From: Bdellovibrio sp. SKB1291214
Lineage (GTDB): Bacteria; Bdellovibrionota; Bdellovibrionia; Bdellovibrionales; Bdellovibrionaceae
Assembly: GCF_002209355.2 (NCBI RefSeq)
Contig: NZ_CP106855.1
Location: 3,224,001-3,288,000, forward strand
DNA length: 64,000 nucleotides
Direction of reading: 5' to 3'
This document shows, piece by piece, positions 1 through 7,930 of this stretch. The position numbers and the translations under genes were made by a program. The notes under the pieces are model-generated. The model had not been told where the DNA came from. It saw only the letters and a program-made list of their open reading frames with translations, and did no database searches. Positions within the stretch are counted from its first letter, which is position 1. Each line of letters begins with the position of its first letter.

Positions 1-143
1 CGAACTACAGCGCCAAGGGCGCCTAAGTGTACCATGAGGATTGAAATCTGAGGGCTGTCGAATGAAGCACAATTAGAATCGCAACTCGTGCTTTTCGAGC
101 AAGGTTTGTATCCTGAAAAGTGTCGGCAGTTGGTTTGCGTCAT
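1..143 (-). CDS. Glycosyltransferase family 9 (heptosyltransferase-like), partial
   Basis: The gene runs off the left edge; only the first 47 codons are present. Translation from the ATG at 143 reaches the segment ILMVHLGALGAVV, which matches the opening strand and nucleotide-sugar loop of GT9 heptosyltransferases that add sugars to lipopolysaccharide core. Before it lies a cysteine-rich leader with C6, C15, C21 and C25 (it opens MTQTNCRHFSGYKPC). Another in-frame ATG at 185 would add 14 residues; neither start has a strong ribosome binding site. It is divergent from the CNB gene at 257. Assignment rests on a short N-terminal piece, so the family is likely but not certain. Confidence 0.6.
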   Translation of the reverse strand, partial: MTQTNCRHFSGYKPCSKSTSCDSNCASFDSPQISILMVHLGALGAVV

Positions 144-256
144 GACACCATTGTAGAGTATTCGGAGGCCAGCCCTCACTTTCATGGGGTCTGGATCAAA
201 TATTCAAGACCAAGGCCGTGGCAAATAAAGCCTCGTTTTTTCCGATAAGGAACACG
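144..256. promoter_or_regulatory. Divergent intergenic region, GT9 / CNB protein
   Basis: This gap separates two divergent genes and must hold both promoters unless the GT9 start is at 185. I see AAGG at 247-250 as the ribosome binding site of the plus-strand gene. I see no convincing promoter pair. Confidence 0.35.
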
Positions 257-1387
257 ATGAAGATTGAACGCGAATTGATTCAGCTAAAACCCCTAAAAAC
301 CGTCAAACACCAAAATGGCGGAACCGTTCATTTGCCCTCGGGTTTGGGCAGTTTTGAGCTCAATGCTTTGCAATTTTCTTATCTGGAAGTTTTACAGACC
401 GGAATTTCGATTGAAGCCCTTGTGCAGTTTTTCTTAGGCCAAGGTTGGCTGGTTAGCTTTCGCGAACTGTATAACTTGATTCAATTTTTGGTCACGGAAC
501 GCCTGATTCTAAATCCGAACTTGCTAGAGTACTTTAAGAAGGTAAATTCTGATGATGCTCCGTTGGTTTTTAGCTCGATTGACGTGATGACAGGGCGTCA
601 AACACAACCCGATCCATCGACACTGCCCTTCTTTCGCTCCTTAGATCCGCAGTTAGCAAAATATCTTTTGCAAAAGTCTGATGTCTTTTCTGTTCCACCC
701 AATATTCGCATCACCTATGCCGGTCAAACTTCACGGGAGATCTTTGTTCTTTTAAAGGGCCAAGCGTCGGTTTACAAAGTGATCAGTGAAACTCGCAGAC
801 AGTTGGTTGCCTTATTGGGGCAAGGAGCTTTATTCGGAGAACGTGGTTTCTTGCTAAATCAACCAAGGAACGCGGATGTTATCACCAATTCTCCTTGCGA
901 GATTCTGCGTGTTCAACATTTGCCGGAATACGATACCTTGATTAAATCTGACAAAGCTCAGTCCCTGCAGCATCGTTTCTGGGTCATGCAAGCACTGGCA
1001 ACCTCCCCGTTCTTTAAGGATCTTCCAACGGACAGCTTAGACGCTTTGATCTTTACGGGCCGATTGGTGCAGGCACCAGCGAATCAAGTGCTCTTCCATG
1101 AAGGACAAACTGGTAATACCTGTTACATCGTTGTCCAAGGTTCCGTGGTGATTAGCCAGAATGGGAAAAACATCAATGTTCTAAACCAAGGAACTTGTTT
1201 TGGTGAAATTTCTCTGTTGATGACGGGAGGCGTGCGAACTGCAACGGTCACAACCCAACGTGACACTGTCCTTTTAGAAATTGAACAAAATGCTTTCTAT
1301 AGAACATTAGCGCAAAACTTAGTGCTCGCTAAGGTGATCGAAACATTGGCTGCTGAGCGAATATCCCGAGATCAAAAGAATAAATAA
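257..1387 (+). CDS. Protein with two cyclic-nucleotide-binding domains
   Basis: The protein has 376 aa from the ATG at 257, which has AAGG six bases upstream; a GTG at 218 would add 13 residues but has no good site. The N-terminal ~120 residues have no recognised fold. Two CRP/PKA-type CNB domains follow: one around residues 135-230 (FGERGFLLNQPRNADV) and one around 255-365 with the better phosphate-binding cassette (FGEISLL then RTATV). There is no helix-turn-helix or enzymatic domain, so this is probably a cytoplasmic cyclic-nucleotide sensor or adaptor rather than a transcription factor. No membrane segment is visible. The ligand cannot be told from sequence. Confidence 0.75.
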   Translation: MKIERELIQLKPLKTVKHQNGGTVHLPSGLGSFELNALQFSYLEVLQTGISIEALVQFFLGQGWLVSFRELYNLIQFLVTERLILNPNLLEYFKKVNSDDAPLVFSSIDVMTGRQTQPDPSTLPFFRSLDPQLAKYLLQKSDVFSVPPNIRITYAGQTSREIFVLLKGQASVYKVISETRRQLVALLGQGALFGERGFLLNQPRNADVITNSPCEILRVQHLPEYDTLIKSDKAQSLQHRFWVMQALATSPFFKDLPTDSLDALIFTGRLVQAPANQVLFHEGQTGNTCYIVVQGSVVISQNGKNINVLNQGTCFGEISLLMTGGVRTATVTTQRDTVLLEIEQNAFYRTLAQNLVLAKVIETLAAERISRDQKNK

Positions 1388-1420
1388 AAAAAACCTGCTT
1401 CACAGCAGGCTTTTCTATTT
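1388..1420. terminator. Terminator between convergent genes
   Basis: A short hairpin with arms CCTGC (1394-1398) and GCAGG (1405-1409) is flanked by an A-run on the left and TTTT on the right. It can serve both the CNB gene and, on the other strand, the DUF3108 gene. The stem is only 5 bp plus A/T pairs around a mismatch. Confidence 0.5.
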
Positions 1421-1424
1421 ATAG

Positions 1425-2534
1425 CTAAGGAGCTTTTCCCGGTTTGATCGCAACGACCTGGGATACCAGTGTTCCAATTTTGATTTTAGCTTCGATTCTT
1501 AGGATGTATTTATGTTCATCATCGGAAAGCCAAATCAGATTTTCTCCGATGGGTTTAAACTTACCCTTGAGCGTAATATTAGGCTGAATCACGATGGCCT
1601 TCATCGGACCTAACTCGGTATCCAAAATTTCTTTACGCAAGGCTTTTCCCGAGAATGTTAGATTTTCTTTGTCATTGGAAACGCGGAAGGCGTATTCCTT
1701 ACCGACTTCCCATTGAAACATGCGCATATAGAAAATAGAGCTGTATACGTTTTGCGCGTATTCTTCGATTTCCCACTGTTCTCTTTTTTCTTCTTCACCA
1801 TCTTGCTTAGTGACTTTCTTTTCCCAGAATGTCGCCATCTTTTTGACGTTATCGAAAAGCATTTTTGCTTCGCGCAGCTGACCTGATTCTTTCACATGAA
1901 GTTCAAAAACCGTTGGTACAACGTCATCATAGTCCATGAAAATATCAACACTGTCTTCGACCGTGTACACAGAAGCAAACAGCGAAATAGTTTTGATCGC
2001 GATATTGTGTTTATAGGATTTGCGACCGTTGACTGTGGCCATCGGCAAGGTCTTAAACTTCATCTCACCAGCAGCCATTTTAAAATAACTTACTTCGTGA
2101 GTAACTTCTTCGCCGACACGGAACGGGTCCACAATGGGACGACGTCCATTAAAACCTGCATCGTCTTCAATATCGGGCTGTCTGCGTGTCGGAGCTGCAG
2201 CTGTTGGCGCAGCCGTTGTTACCTTAGCCCCTTTTTTCGAAGCCTTGGCTGTTGCTTTTTTATCAGCTTTTACGACAGGCACCGCTTTCTTTTTTGCATC
2301 AGACTTTGTTGTCGCGGGTTTCGTTTCCTCGTGAGTTTTACCGAGGGCTGCTGCAGCTGTCTTAGCCGGCGCATCTGTTTCTGCTGGCGTCGATGGTTCC
2401 TCGATTTTTACGGCCTTATCGAACTCATCGATTTTTTTTAATTGATCTTCCTTTTCGTACTTCAAGAATGAAGTCGAACACGCAGTCAGTACAGAAATAG
2501 CAGCAACGCCTGCAATTAAAGAAAATCTCTTCAC
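1425..2534 (-). CDS. DUF3108 lipoprotein
   Basis: The 369-aa protein begins at a GTG that overlaps the upstream TAG by one base (TAGTG) and has GGAAGG just before it; this gives a clean lipoprotein signal ending in the lipobox LTAC. A low-complexity Ala/Lys/Thr linker (about residues 50-115) precedes a C-terminal beta-rich DUF3108 domain (about 130-369), a family found in envelope proteins of Proteobacteria. It is last in the lpx gene run, so it may act in outer-membrane or lipid A biology, but the function is unknown. The linker is probably a periplasmic tether. A start at 2570 is possible but would bury the signal peptide. Confidence 0.75.
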   Translation of the reverse strand: MKRFSLIAGVAAISVLTACSTSFLKYEKEDQLKKIDEFDKAVKIEEPSTPAETDAPAKTAAAALGKTHEETKPATTKSDAKKKAVPVVKADKKATAKASKKGAKVTTAAPTAAAPTRRQPDIEDDAGFNGRRPIVDPFRVGEEVTHEVSYFKMAAGEMKFKTLPMATVNGRKSYKHNIAIKTISLFASVYTVEDSVDIFMDYDDVVPTVFELHVKESGQLREAKMLFDNVKKMATFWEKKVTKQDGEEEKREQWEIEEYAQNVYSSIFYMRMFQWEVGKEYAFRVSNDKENLTFSGKALRKEILDTELGPMKAIVIQPNITLKGKFKPIGENLIWLSDDEHKYILRIEAKIKIGTLVSQVVAIKPGKAP

Positions 2535-3415
2535 TAAAAATCCTTCCATCGTCTGTGAACCCACATCCATTGCTCTGGATGCTTACGAATGATTGACTCG
2601 AGCTTATCATTAAAGGACTGAGTCAGATTCACAATGCTCTGGTCCTTATCTTCAACGATTGAGGGGCTCAAGTCCATAGCTGGCTCGATAACTACATGAA
2701 CTTTCCCGTCAGCTCCCTCATAGGTGTAAATCGGCAACACAGGAGCTTTTGTCTTTTGCGCAAAGAGGGCCAGACCATAGGCCGTACCCGTGCGTTTACC
2801 AAAAAATGAAGTCGCAACACCAAAGGGTTTCCCCATGTATTGATCTAAAACGAACACCAAACCGGAATTGCGTTTTAGGGCTTTTAAAATATCAAAGGCA
2901 TTCGTGGGACCGTGTGCATCGATATACTTCACGCCCCCCGCTCCGCGGATTGAGAACCAAAGATCATCGAACCACTGAGTTTTAAATCTTTTGGTGATAA
3001 TATTAATGTCTTGGCCAATGACTGACAGAGCATTTGCTGCCAAATCACCATTCCCCAAATGCAACGTCAGATAAAAGAATCCTTTTCCCATTGCGACGGC
3101 TTTTTCATAGTTTTCAAGGCCATCAAATACAACATTCTTATCCACCCACTGGCGGTCCATATTCGGAATAAAGAAAAACTCTCCGAAGTTATAGCCCAGC
3201 TGATAAACGGATTCGCGGCCCACTTTTTTTCTTTCAGCTACGGTCCATTCAGGAAATGCGATCTCTAAGTTGTTCAGAACGATCTTTTTTCGAAAGCCAA
3301 AGATATCCCACCACAAAAAACCTATCCAGGAACCCGAGAGTCTCTGAATACGGCGAGGCAGGATGCTGCTTAAAAAGATTCCTAACTTAGCTAAAAAGCT
3401 GACCAATAATTTCAT
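2534..3415 (-). CDS. Lipid A late acyltransferase (LpxL/HtrB type)
   Basis: At 293 aa this is normal size for the lysophospholipid acyltransferase family that adds secondary acyl chains to lipid A at the inner membrane. The catalytic H-x4-D motif is present as HLGNGD, and an N-terminal hydrophobic stretch (KLLVSFLAKLGIFLSSILP) can anchor it. I chose the ATG at 3415, preceded by AGGGA; it overlaps the end of lpxK by 29 bases, so the two are translationally coupled. Whether it transfers laurate, myristate or a hydroxy acid cannot be read from sequence, so no symbol is given. Confidence 0.85.
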   Translation of the reverse strand: MKLLVSFLAKLGIFLSSILPRRIQRLSGSWIGFLWWDIFGFRKKIVLNNLEIAFPEWTVAERKKVGRESVYQLGYNFGEFFFIPNMDRQWVDKNVVFDGLENYEKAVAMGKGFFYLTLHLGNGDLAANALSVIGQDINIITKRFKTQWFDDLWFSIRGAGGVKYIDAHGPTNAFDILKALKRNSGLVFVLDQYMGKPFGVATSFFGKRTGTAYGLALFAQKTKAPVLPIYTYEGADGKVHVVIEPAMDLSPSIVEDKDQSIVNLTQSFNDKLESIIRKHPEQWMWVHRRWKDF

Positions 3416-4409
3416 GAAGACGTCCCTTTGTCCCAAACTCTGTCACCTGTAAATTGGTACTCCAAAGCTTAGAGGGCTCGGGCAACAGGCGACGCAACTT
3501 CACCGCATCCTTGGAAGTTGTTACAAGATAGTCACAACCGGACTTTTCAAATTCAGTCCAGATGTTTTGTGCATCTTCGTTGGTATATTGATGGTGGTCA
3601 CGGTAGTGCAGACTTTTTTTAGAAATCTCGCCGTAAGCTCTCATCATTTTTTCAAAAACATCAGGTCTTGCAATAGCAGAAACCAAAAAGATCTTCTTAC
3701 CATTTAAAGTTCCCGTCGGCACAACATCGACACCATTGTTCAAATCGACGATCTCGTAACCAAAGTACAAAACTTCCTTATTTGATGGAAGGTGCTCTTT
3801 CACTTGCTTCAAATTAGCTTCGTCAGCCAAATTGCACTTCGTAAATAAAATGACATCCGCTCGCTGCAAACCGTCCCAGGATTCACGGGCGCGGCCCTCT
3901 GGTACGACCGAATAGTTTGACCAAGGCTCCGTCGCATCCAAAATCACGATATTCAAATCGCGATGAAGTTTACGATGTTGGAATCCATCATCCACTACAA
4001 TGACATCGATCGGTTGATGATTGGGATGGGTTGTTGCATATTCTGCTGTTTGCCATTTGCTATCACCAACAAAGACATTCACGTTGGGATTTGCTTGGGC
4101 CAGCAAAACCGGTTCGTCGCCGTAATAACGAGCTGCATGCGGATGGGTGACGTCCACACGTGTGGAAGCTGAAGCATCCGCACGATAAGACCGACTGACC
4201 ACTGCCACCTTTTTCCCGTCAGCCACCAAAGACTTTAAACAGAAATCCGTGATCGGCGTTTTCCCCGTGCCACCCACCGTCAAGTTACCAATACTGATCA
4301 CTTTAACGTCGGGTTTATAAGTTCCAATAACTCCACGGTCGTAAAGTGAGTTTTTAATTCCCACAATACGGTCATAAAGAAATGAAAGCGGCTTTAGGTA
4401 GGTTTTCAT
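3387..4409 (-). CDS. lpxK: Tetraacyldisaccharide 4'-kinase
   Basis: LpxK phosphorylates the 4' position of the tetraacyl disaccharide to make lipid IVA on the cytoplasmic face of the inner membrane. The 340-aa length fits. A P-loop (GGTGKT, residues 46-51) follows an N-terminal amphipathic/hydrophobic segment, and the family motif DDGFQHR is present. Its ATG overlaps the lpxB stop as ATGA. Chemical work on B. bacteriovorus HD100 described a neutral, phosphate-free lipid A with mannoses, so an intact kinase is notable if this organism is close to HD100; its phosphate might be added and later replaced. Confidence 0.93.
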   Translation of the reverse strand: MKTYLKPLSFLYDRIVGIKNSLYDRGVIGTYKPDVKVISIGNLTVGGTGKTPITDFCLKSLVADGKKVAVVSRSYRADASASTRVDVTHPHAARYYGDEPVLLAQANPNVNVFVGDSKWQTAEYATTHPNHQPIDVIVVDDGFQHRKLHRDLNIVILDATEPWSNYSVVPEGRARESWDGLQRADVILFTKCNLADEANLKQVKEHLPSNKEVLYFGYEIVDLNNGVDVVPTGTLNGKKIFLVSAIARPDVFEKMMRAYGEISKKSLHYRDHHQYTNEDAQNIWTEFEKSGCDYLVTTSKDAVKLRRLLPEPSKLWSTNLQVTEFGTKGRLHEIIGQLFS

Positions 4410-5557
4410 ACTGTCAAATACTCATCCAATGCTTTTACCACGCGGCTGGTAGCACCCTTGTCACCCAGGTGTTGGCGCAAAGAAGCCAGATCTTTCTTCA
4501 CAGTGGCTTTGTAAGCAGCATCTGTAATATAGCGATCCAAGAGTGCCGCCATATTTTCTGCCGTTACGTCCCCTTGGAATCTTTCAGGCACGGCTTCTTT
4601 TCCAAGGATCAAATTTACTAAACCGTAGTACTTAGTTCCACGCACCAGAAGCTTGGCGAAGATACCTGTTAGCCATTTCATTTTGTACATGATGACCATT
4701 GGTTTTTGCAAAAGACCGACTTGCAGAGTGGCCGTTCCAGACGCTACCAACATCATATCCACCAAGTGGATCATGCGGAAAGGTTCGTCCTTTAATAAGA
4801 TATACGGCAAGCGGAAATCTTCTAGGTAATCTTGCATTTTTTCTTTCGAAAAAGTCGGCGCCGTCAAAATCACGATTTTTAAATTTTGATGTTTTTTAGA
4901 CAGAATACGAGCCGCATCCAGTTGAATTTGGAAATGCTGTTTAAGCTCTAAACGGCGGCTTCCCGGCATCAAACCCAAAACGATCTCGTCATCACGGATG
5001 CCAACTTGGTTGCGATGAATTTTCAAATAGGATTCGTCGTCAATCAAACGCTCGTCCAACTCATCCAATAAAGGATGGCCCACGAATTCAACCGGGACTC
5101 CGTGCTCTTCATAGAAGGGAACTTCAAATGGGAACAAAACAAAAACTTTTTTGCAGTACTTTTTAATGGTATGAACGCGGCCCTTACGCCATGCCCATAC
5201 CTGCGGTGAAATATAATAAACAACCGGAATTCCCAGGGCGTGCAATTTTTTAGCAAGCATCAAGTTGAATTCAGGATAGTCCATCACTACTGCCACTTTT
5301 GGACGGCGTTTTTCAGCTTCGCGAACAAGGCTGTCAAAGACGGCTTTAAGAGGCTTGTAGGCTGCGATAATTTCCGCAGCGCCGACAACAGCCATTTCTT
5401 CGGATTTACCTAGGCGTTCAAAGCCTAGGTTTTCCATGTCCTGGCTACCGACACCAAAAGCATGGATCTTGCGACCTTGCTTTTTCCAGGTCTCAAGAAT
5501 TCTTTGAGCATATGTGACGCTGGAGGCCTCGGCGGCCACGAACAGTACTTGATCCAT
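4406..5557 (-). CDS. lpxB: Lipid-A-disaccharide synthase
   Basis: LpxB (383 aa, GT19) joins UDP-2,3-diacyl-sugar and lipid X into the beta-1,6 disaccharide at the inner membrane. Family motifs are visible: SPQVWAWR, PGSR and SGTATLQ. I chose the ATG at 5557; an in-frame TTG at 5572 would overlap the upstream gene and neither has a clear Shine-Dalgarno. It is 4 bases downstream of the oxidoreductase stop and overlaps lpxK by 4 bases, so it sits inside a tightly packed transcription unit. Confidence 0.93.
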   Translation of the reverse strand: MDQVLFVAAEASSVTYAQRILETWKKQGRKIHAFGVGSQDMENLGFERLGKSEEMAVVGAAEIIAAYKPLKAVFDSLVREAEKRRPKVAVVMDYPEFNLMLAKKLHALGIPVVYYISPQVWAWRKGRVHTIKKYCKKVFVLFPFEVPFYEEHGVPVEFVGHPLLDELDERLIDDESYLKIHRNQVGIRDDEIVLGLMPGSRRLELKQHFQIQLDAARILSKKHQNLKIVILTAPTFSKEKMQDYLEDFRLPYILLKDEPFRMIHLVDMMLVASGTATLQVGLLQKPMVIMYKMKWLTGIFAKLLVRGTKYYGLVNLILGKEAVPERFQGDVTAENMAALLDRYITDAAYKATVKKDLASLRQHLGDKGATSRVVKALDEYLTV

Positions 5558-5561
5558 TTTA

Positions 5562-6488
5562 TTAATTACCAATCATTTTTTCGATGTCTTCAATTGCACG
5601 CAACGCTCTTAATCCGTCTACTCCAGTAACGAGAGGAGCTTTATCGTTAAGAACAGCATCAATGAATGCATCAGTTTCTTTTTGCAAAGCATCTGCTTTT
5701 TCAACAGTCCACTTCGTCACTTTAGTCAGCTCATCGCCGCCCGATCCTTTTTCAACTTTTTCAAGTTCATGGATGCCCGTATTGGCGAAGATCGTGCAAT
5801 CATCCTGAACAACGCGGATGGAACGTTGGCCCACAGGTGAAACACGGCTGACAGTGATAATAGCATGAATGCCATTTTTCATTTTGAAAGAAATTGAAGC
5901 TGTATCCAAAGCTGGAGAAACCAATTTCGTGCCCGAAGCGACCATTGTGTCGATTTCACTGCCCGTCAACCAGTACAACAAATCCATATCATGAATGGCT
6001 AAGTCATGCAGAACGCTGACATCAGCACCGCGTGCTTTGTAAGGAGCCGTTCTTATCAACTCAAGAGTTTTCACATCTTTCATGTGCTTCTTAAGCTCAT
6101 TCACGGAAGGGTTGAATCTTTCAATGTGACCCACGGCCAATTTTACTTTGTGCTTTTCAGCCAAGCCTACCAACTCTTCAGCTTGAAATACCGTGGCTGT
6201 GATGGGCTTTTCGACATTTACGTGCACGCCATTTTGTAAAAAGAGCTTTGCCACGTCATAGTGACTTTGAGTGCTGGCTGCGATTGTCACCAAGTCCACT
6301 TGACCGATCAGGTCTTCGGGACGGTGATAACTTTTAACACCCAATTCTGCGGCGATTTTATCTGCTTGAGCTGGGAAATGATCGCAAACACCCACTAACT
6401 CAACGTTTGGATTATTTTTATACTTTTGAGCATGGAAGTTACCAAGGTAACCCACGCCCACGACTGCTCCACGTAGTTTTTTACTCAT
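5562..6488 (-). CDS. Gfo/Idh/MocA oxidoreductase, GnnA-like
   Basis: The 308-aa protein has an N-terminal Rossmann NAD(P) motif (GVGYLGNFH, residues ~11-19) and the family signature EKPITAT near residue 92, followed by the alpha/beta substrate domain. It overlaps the end of lpxA by 8 bases and sits directly before lpxB. In Acidithiobacillus ferrooxidans the oxidoreductase GnnA lies between lpxA and lpxB and oxidises UDP-GlcNAc at C3 so that transaminase GnnB can make UDP-GlcNAc3N, which LpxA then N-acylates. B. bacteriovorus lipid A is reported to have a 2,3-diaminoglucose backbone, which fits this role. No gnnB is next to it here. The specific function is inference from position. Confidence 0.8.
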   Translation of the reverse strand: MSKKLRGAVVGVGYLGNFHAQKYKNNPNVELVGVCDHFPAQADKIAAELGVKSYHRPEDLIGQVDLVTIAASTQSHYDVAKLFLQNGVHVNVEKPITATVFQAEELVGLAEKHKVKLAVGHIERFNPSVNELKKHMKDVKTLELIRTAPYKARGADVSVLHDLAIHDMDLLYWLTGSEIDTMVASGTKLVSPALDTASISFKMKNGIHAIITVSRVSPVGQRSIRVVQDDCTIFANTGIHELEKVEKGSGGDELTKVTKWTVEKADALQKETDAFIDAVLNDKAPLVTGVDGLRALRAIEDIEKMIGN

Positions 6489-7305
6489 CTTCTTGCCAAT
6501 TCTTTGGACTTCTATCAACCGCGATACCGCGTTTTGAAGAACGGATAAAGTTAATGAAGTATTCGATGTTAGGGCTCATGGTGCATTCTTCTTGAATGCG
6601 TTGGATGCCTTCTTCGACTGTGTGCGAACCCATGATGATGATACGAATCGCTTTATGCACATTCATCACTTCAGCGCGGTCGTAACCCTTACGGGCTAAA
6701 CCGATTTTATTTGTCGCACGAATCGTCGCGTAAGTACCTTGAGCACGACAGAATGGAATCACGTCTTTATTCACGATACTTGAACCCGCGATAAAGGCCA
6801 TTTTTCCAACTTTAGTAAACTGATTCAATGCGCTCATACCACCGATGAATACGCCATCTGCAATTTCGCAGTGACCACCCAAGTGCGTATTGTTCGCCAA
6901 GATAACGTTGTTACCCAATTTGCAATCGTGACCCACGTGAGTGTAAGCCATGAAGTAACAGTTATCACCGACTTCTGTTTTCTTATCGCCTTTGCTTGTT
7001 GCCAAGTTCACGGTCGTGAACTCACGGAACATATTGTTGTTCCCGATGATAAGAGACGTCGGTTCGTTTTTATAAGAAATATCCTGAGGAGCACCACCGA
7101 TAACGGCACCTGGGCAGAAATGATTGTTCGCACCGATTTCCAAAATACCGTAGCGAGAACCCAGAGTAACGTGACCTTCTACGTAAGTTCCTTTTCCGAT
7201 TTTTACCTTACCTTGGATAAGGCAGTAAGGTCCGATTTCAACATCATCGGCCAACTCAACATCTGGGGAAAGGACGCTTGTAGGGTGTACTTTATAATTT
7301 GCCAT
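6481..7305 (-). CDS. lpxA: UDP-N-acetylglucosamine (or GlcNAc3N) acyltransferase
   Basis: LpxA (274 aa) is the first enzyme of lipid A synthesis, a trimeric left-handed beta-helix transferring a hydroxyacyl chain from ACP. Hexapeptide repeats fill residues ~5-185, the loop GAPQDISYK is typical, and the catalytic histidine is H126 in VGHDC. The C-terminal helical domain is complete. Given the GnnA-like neighbour, the acceptor may be the 3-amino sugar, giving an amide-linked chain; the sequence alone does not settle that. The gene has an AGGA upstream and begins about 40 bases after a hairpin that follows skp. Confidence 0.93.
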   Translation of the reverse strand: MANYKVHPTSVLSPDVELADDVEIGPYCLIQGKVKIGKGTYVEGHVTLGSRYGILEIGANNHFCPGAVIGGAPQDISYKNEPTSLIIGNNNMFREFTTVNLATSKGDKKTEVGDNCYFMAYTHVGHDCKLGNNVILANNTHLGGHCEIADGVFIGGMSALNQFTKVGKMAFIAGSSIVNKDVIPFCRAQGTYATIRATNKIGLARKGYDRAEVMNVHKAIRIIIMGSHTVEEGIQRIQEECTMSPNIEYFINFIRSSKRGIAVDRSPKNWQEDE

Positions 7306-7345
7306 GTAAACTGTATCCTAAATGCAACTTTGCAATGCTTGAATT

Positions 7346-7380
7346 TAAAAAGGGCCCTGTGAAGGCCCTTTTGTTTTTTT
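7346..7380. terminator. Hairpin between skp and lpxA
   Basis: Nine-bp arms AAAAGGGCC (7348-7356) and GGCCCTTTT (7364-7372) enclose a 7-base loop. Read on the minus strand, the stem is followed by five T, so it can terminate bamA-skp transcription before lpxA; on the plus strand it has GTTTTTTT. It implies lpxA has its own promoter in the ~40 bases after it, or depends on read-through. Confidence 0.65.
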
Positions 7381-7385
7381 CAAAA

Positions 7386-7892
7386 CTATTTTTCTTTTTC
7401 GTAAGCCTTGATCACTTCGTCTGTAAGGTCAGAGTCCGCAGTAGAGTACAAAACTCCTTGGTTATTTTCGAGAACCAAAGTGTAACCTTTGTCTTTCGCG
7501 ATTTTACCAATCACAGTTTTCATCTTAGTCAAAATCGGAGCAGTTAGTTCACGCTCTTTCTTTTGGATTTCCATTTGGCTTTTGCCAACGACATCACGAT
7601 ATTTGATCATTTCTTCTTGGAATTCAGCTTGTTTTTTACCAAGCGCTTCTTCAGAAAGAACTGATTTTTTCTTTTCAAGATCTTCACCCATCTTTTTCAG
7701 ATCAGCTTCTTTTTTCTCAAGATCTTTTTTCTTTTTGTTGAACTCGCCTTCAAGTTCAGTTTTTGCTTTCTTACCTGCAGAAGTCGCTTGGATAGCTTTC
7801 TGCATGTCTACGAAACCAACTTTGCTTCCTTCAGCCGCTTGCGCAGCTACTGCCATCATGAATACAGCTGCTGTAACAACCATTTTTCTCAT
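7386..7892 (-). CDS. skp: OmpH/Skp-family periplasmic chaperone
   Basis: Skp-type chaperones bind unfolded outer-membrane proteins in the periplasm and hand them to the BAM complex. The 168-aa protein has a Sec signal peptide (MRKMVVTAAVFMMAVAAQAAEG) and a long Lys/Glu-rich coiled-coil (about residues 45-120), the tentacle part of the family. The ribosome binding site GGAGG lies 9 bases before the ATG. It is 38 bases downstream of bamA, the usual pairing. Confidence 0.88.
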   Translation of the reverse strand: MRKMVVTAAVFMMAVAAQAAEGSKVGFVDMQKAIQATSAGKKAKTELEGEFNKKKKDLEKKEADLKKMGEDLEKKKSVLSEEALGKKQAEFQEEMIKYRDVVGKSQMEIQKKERELTAPILTKMKTVIGKIAKDKGYTLVLENNQGVLYSTADSDLTDEVIKAYEKEK

Positions 7893-7930
7893 CTAAAATT
7901 CCTCCCTAAATATTACGTTCAAAAATAAAA

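Noticed and set aside
1896-2441. 181-aa plus-strand frame opposite the DUF3108 gene
   Set aside because: It is the antisense of a well-supported lipoprotein gene, has no ribosome binding site, and its composition (Cys/Arg/Phe-rich) is that of a shadow frame.
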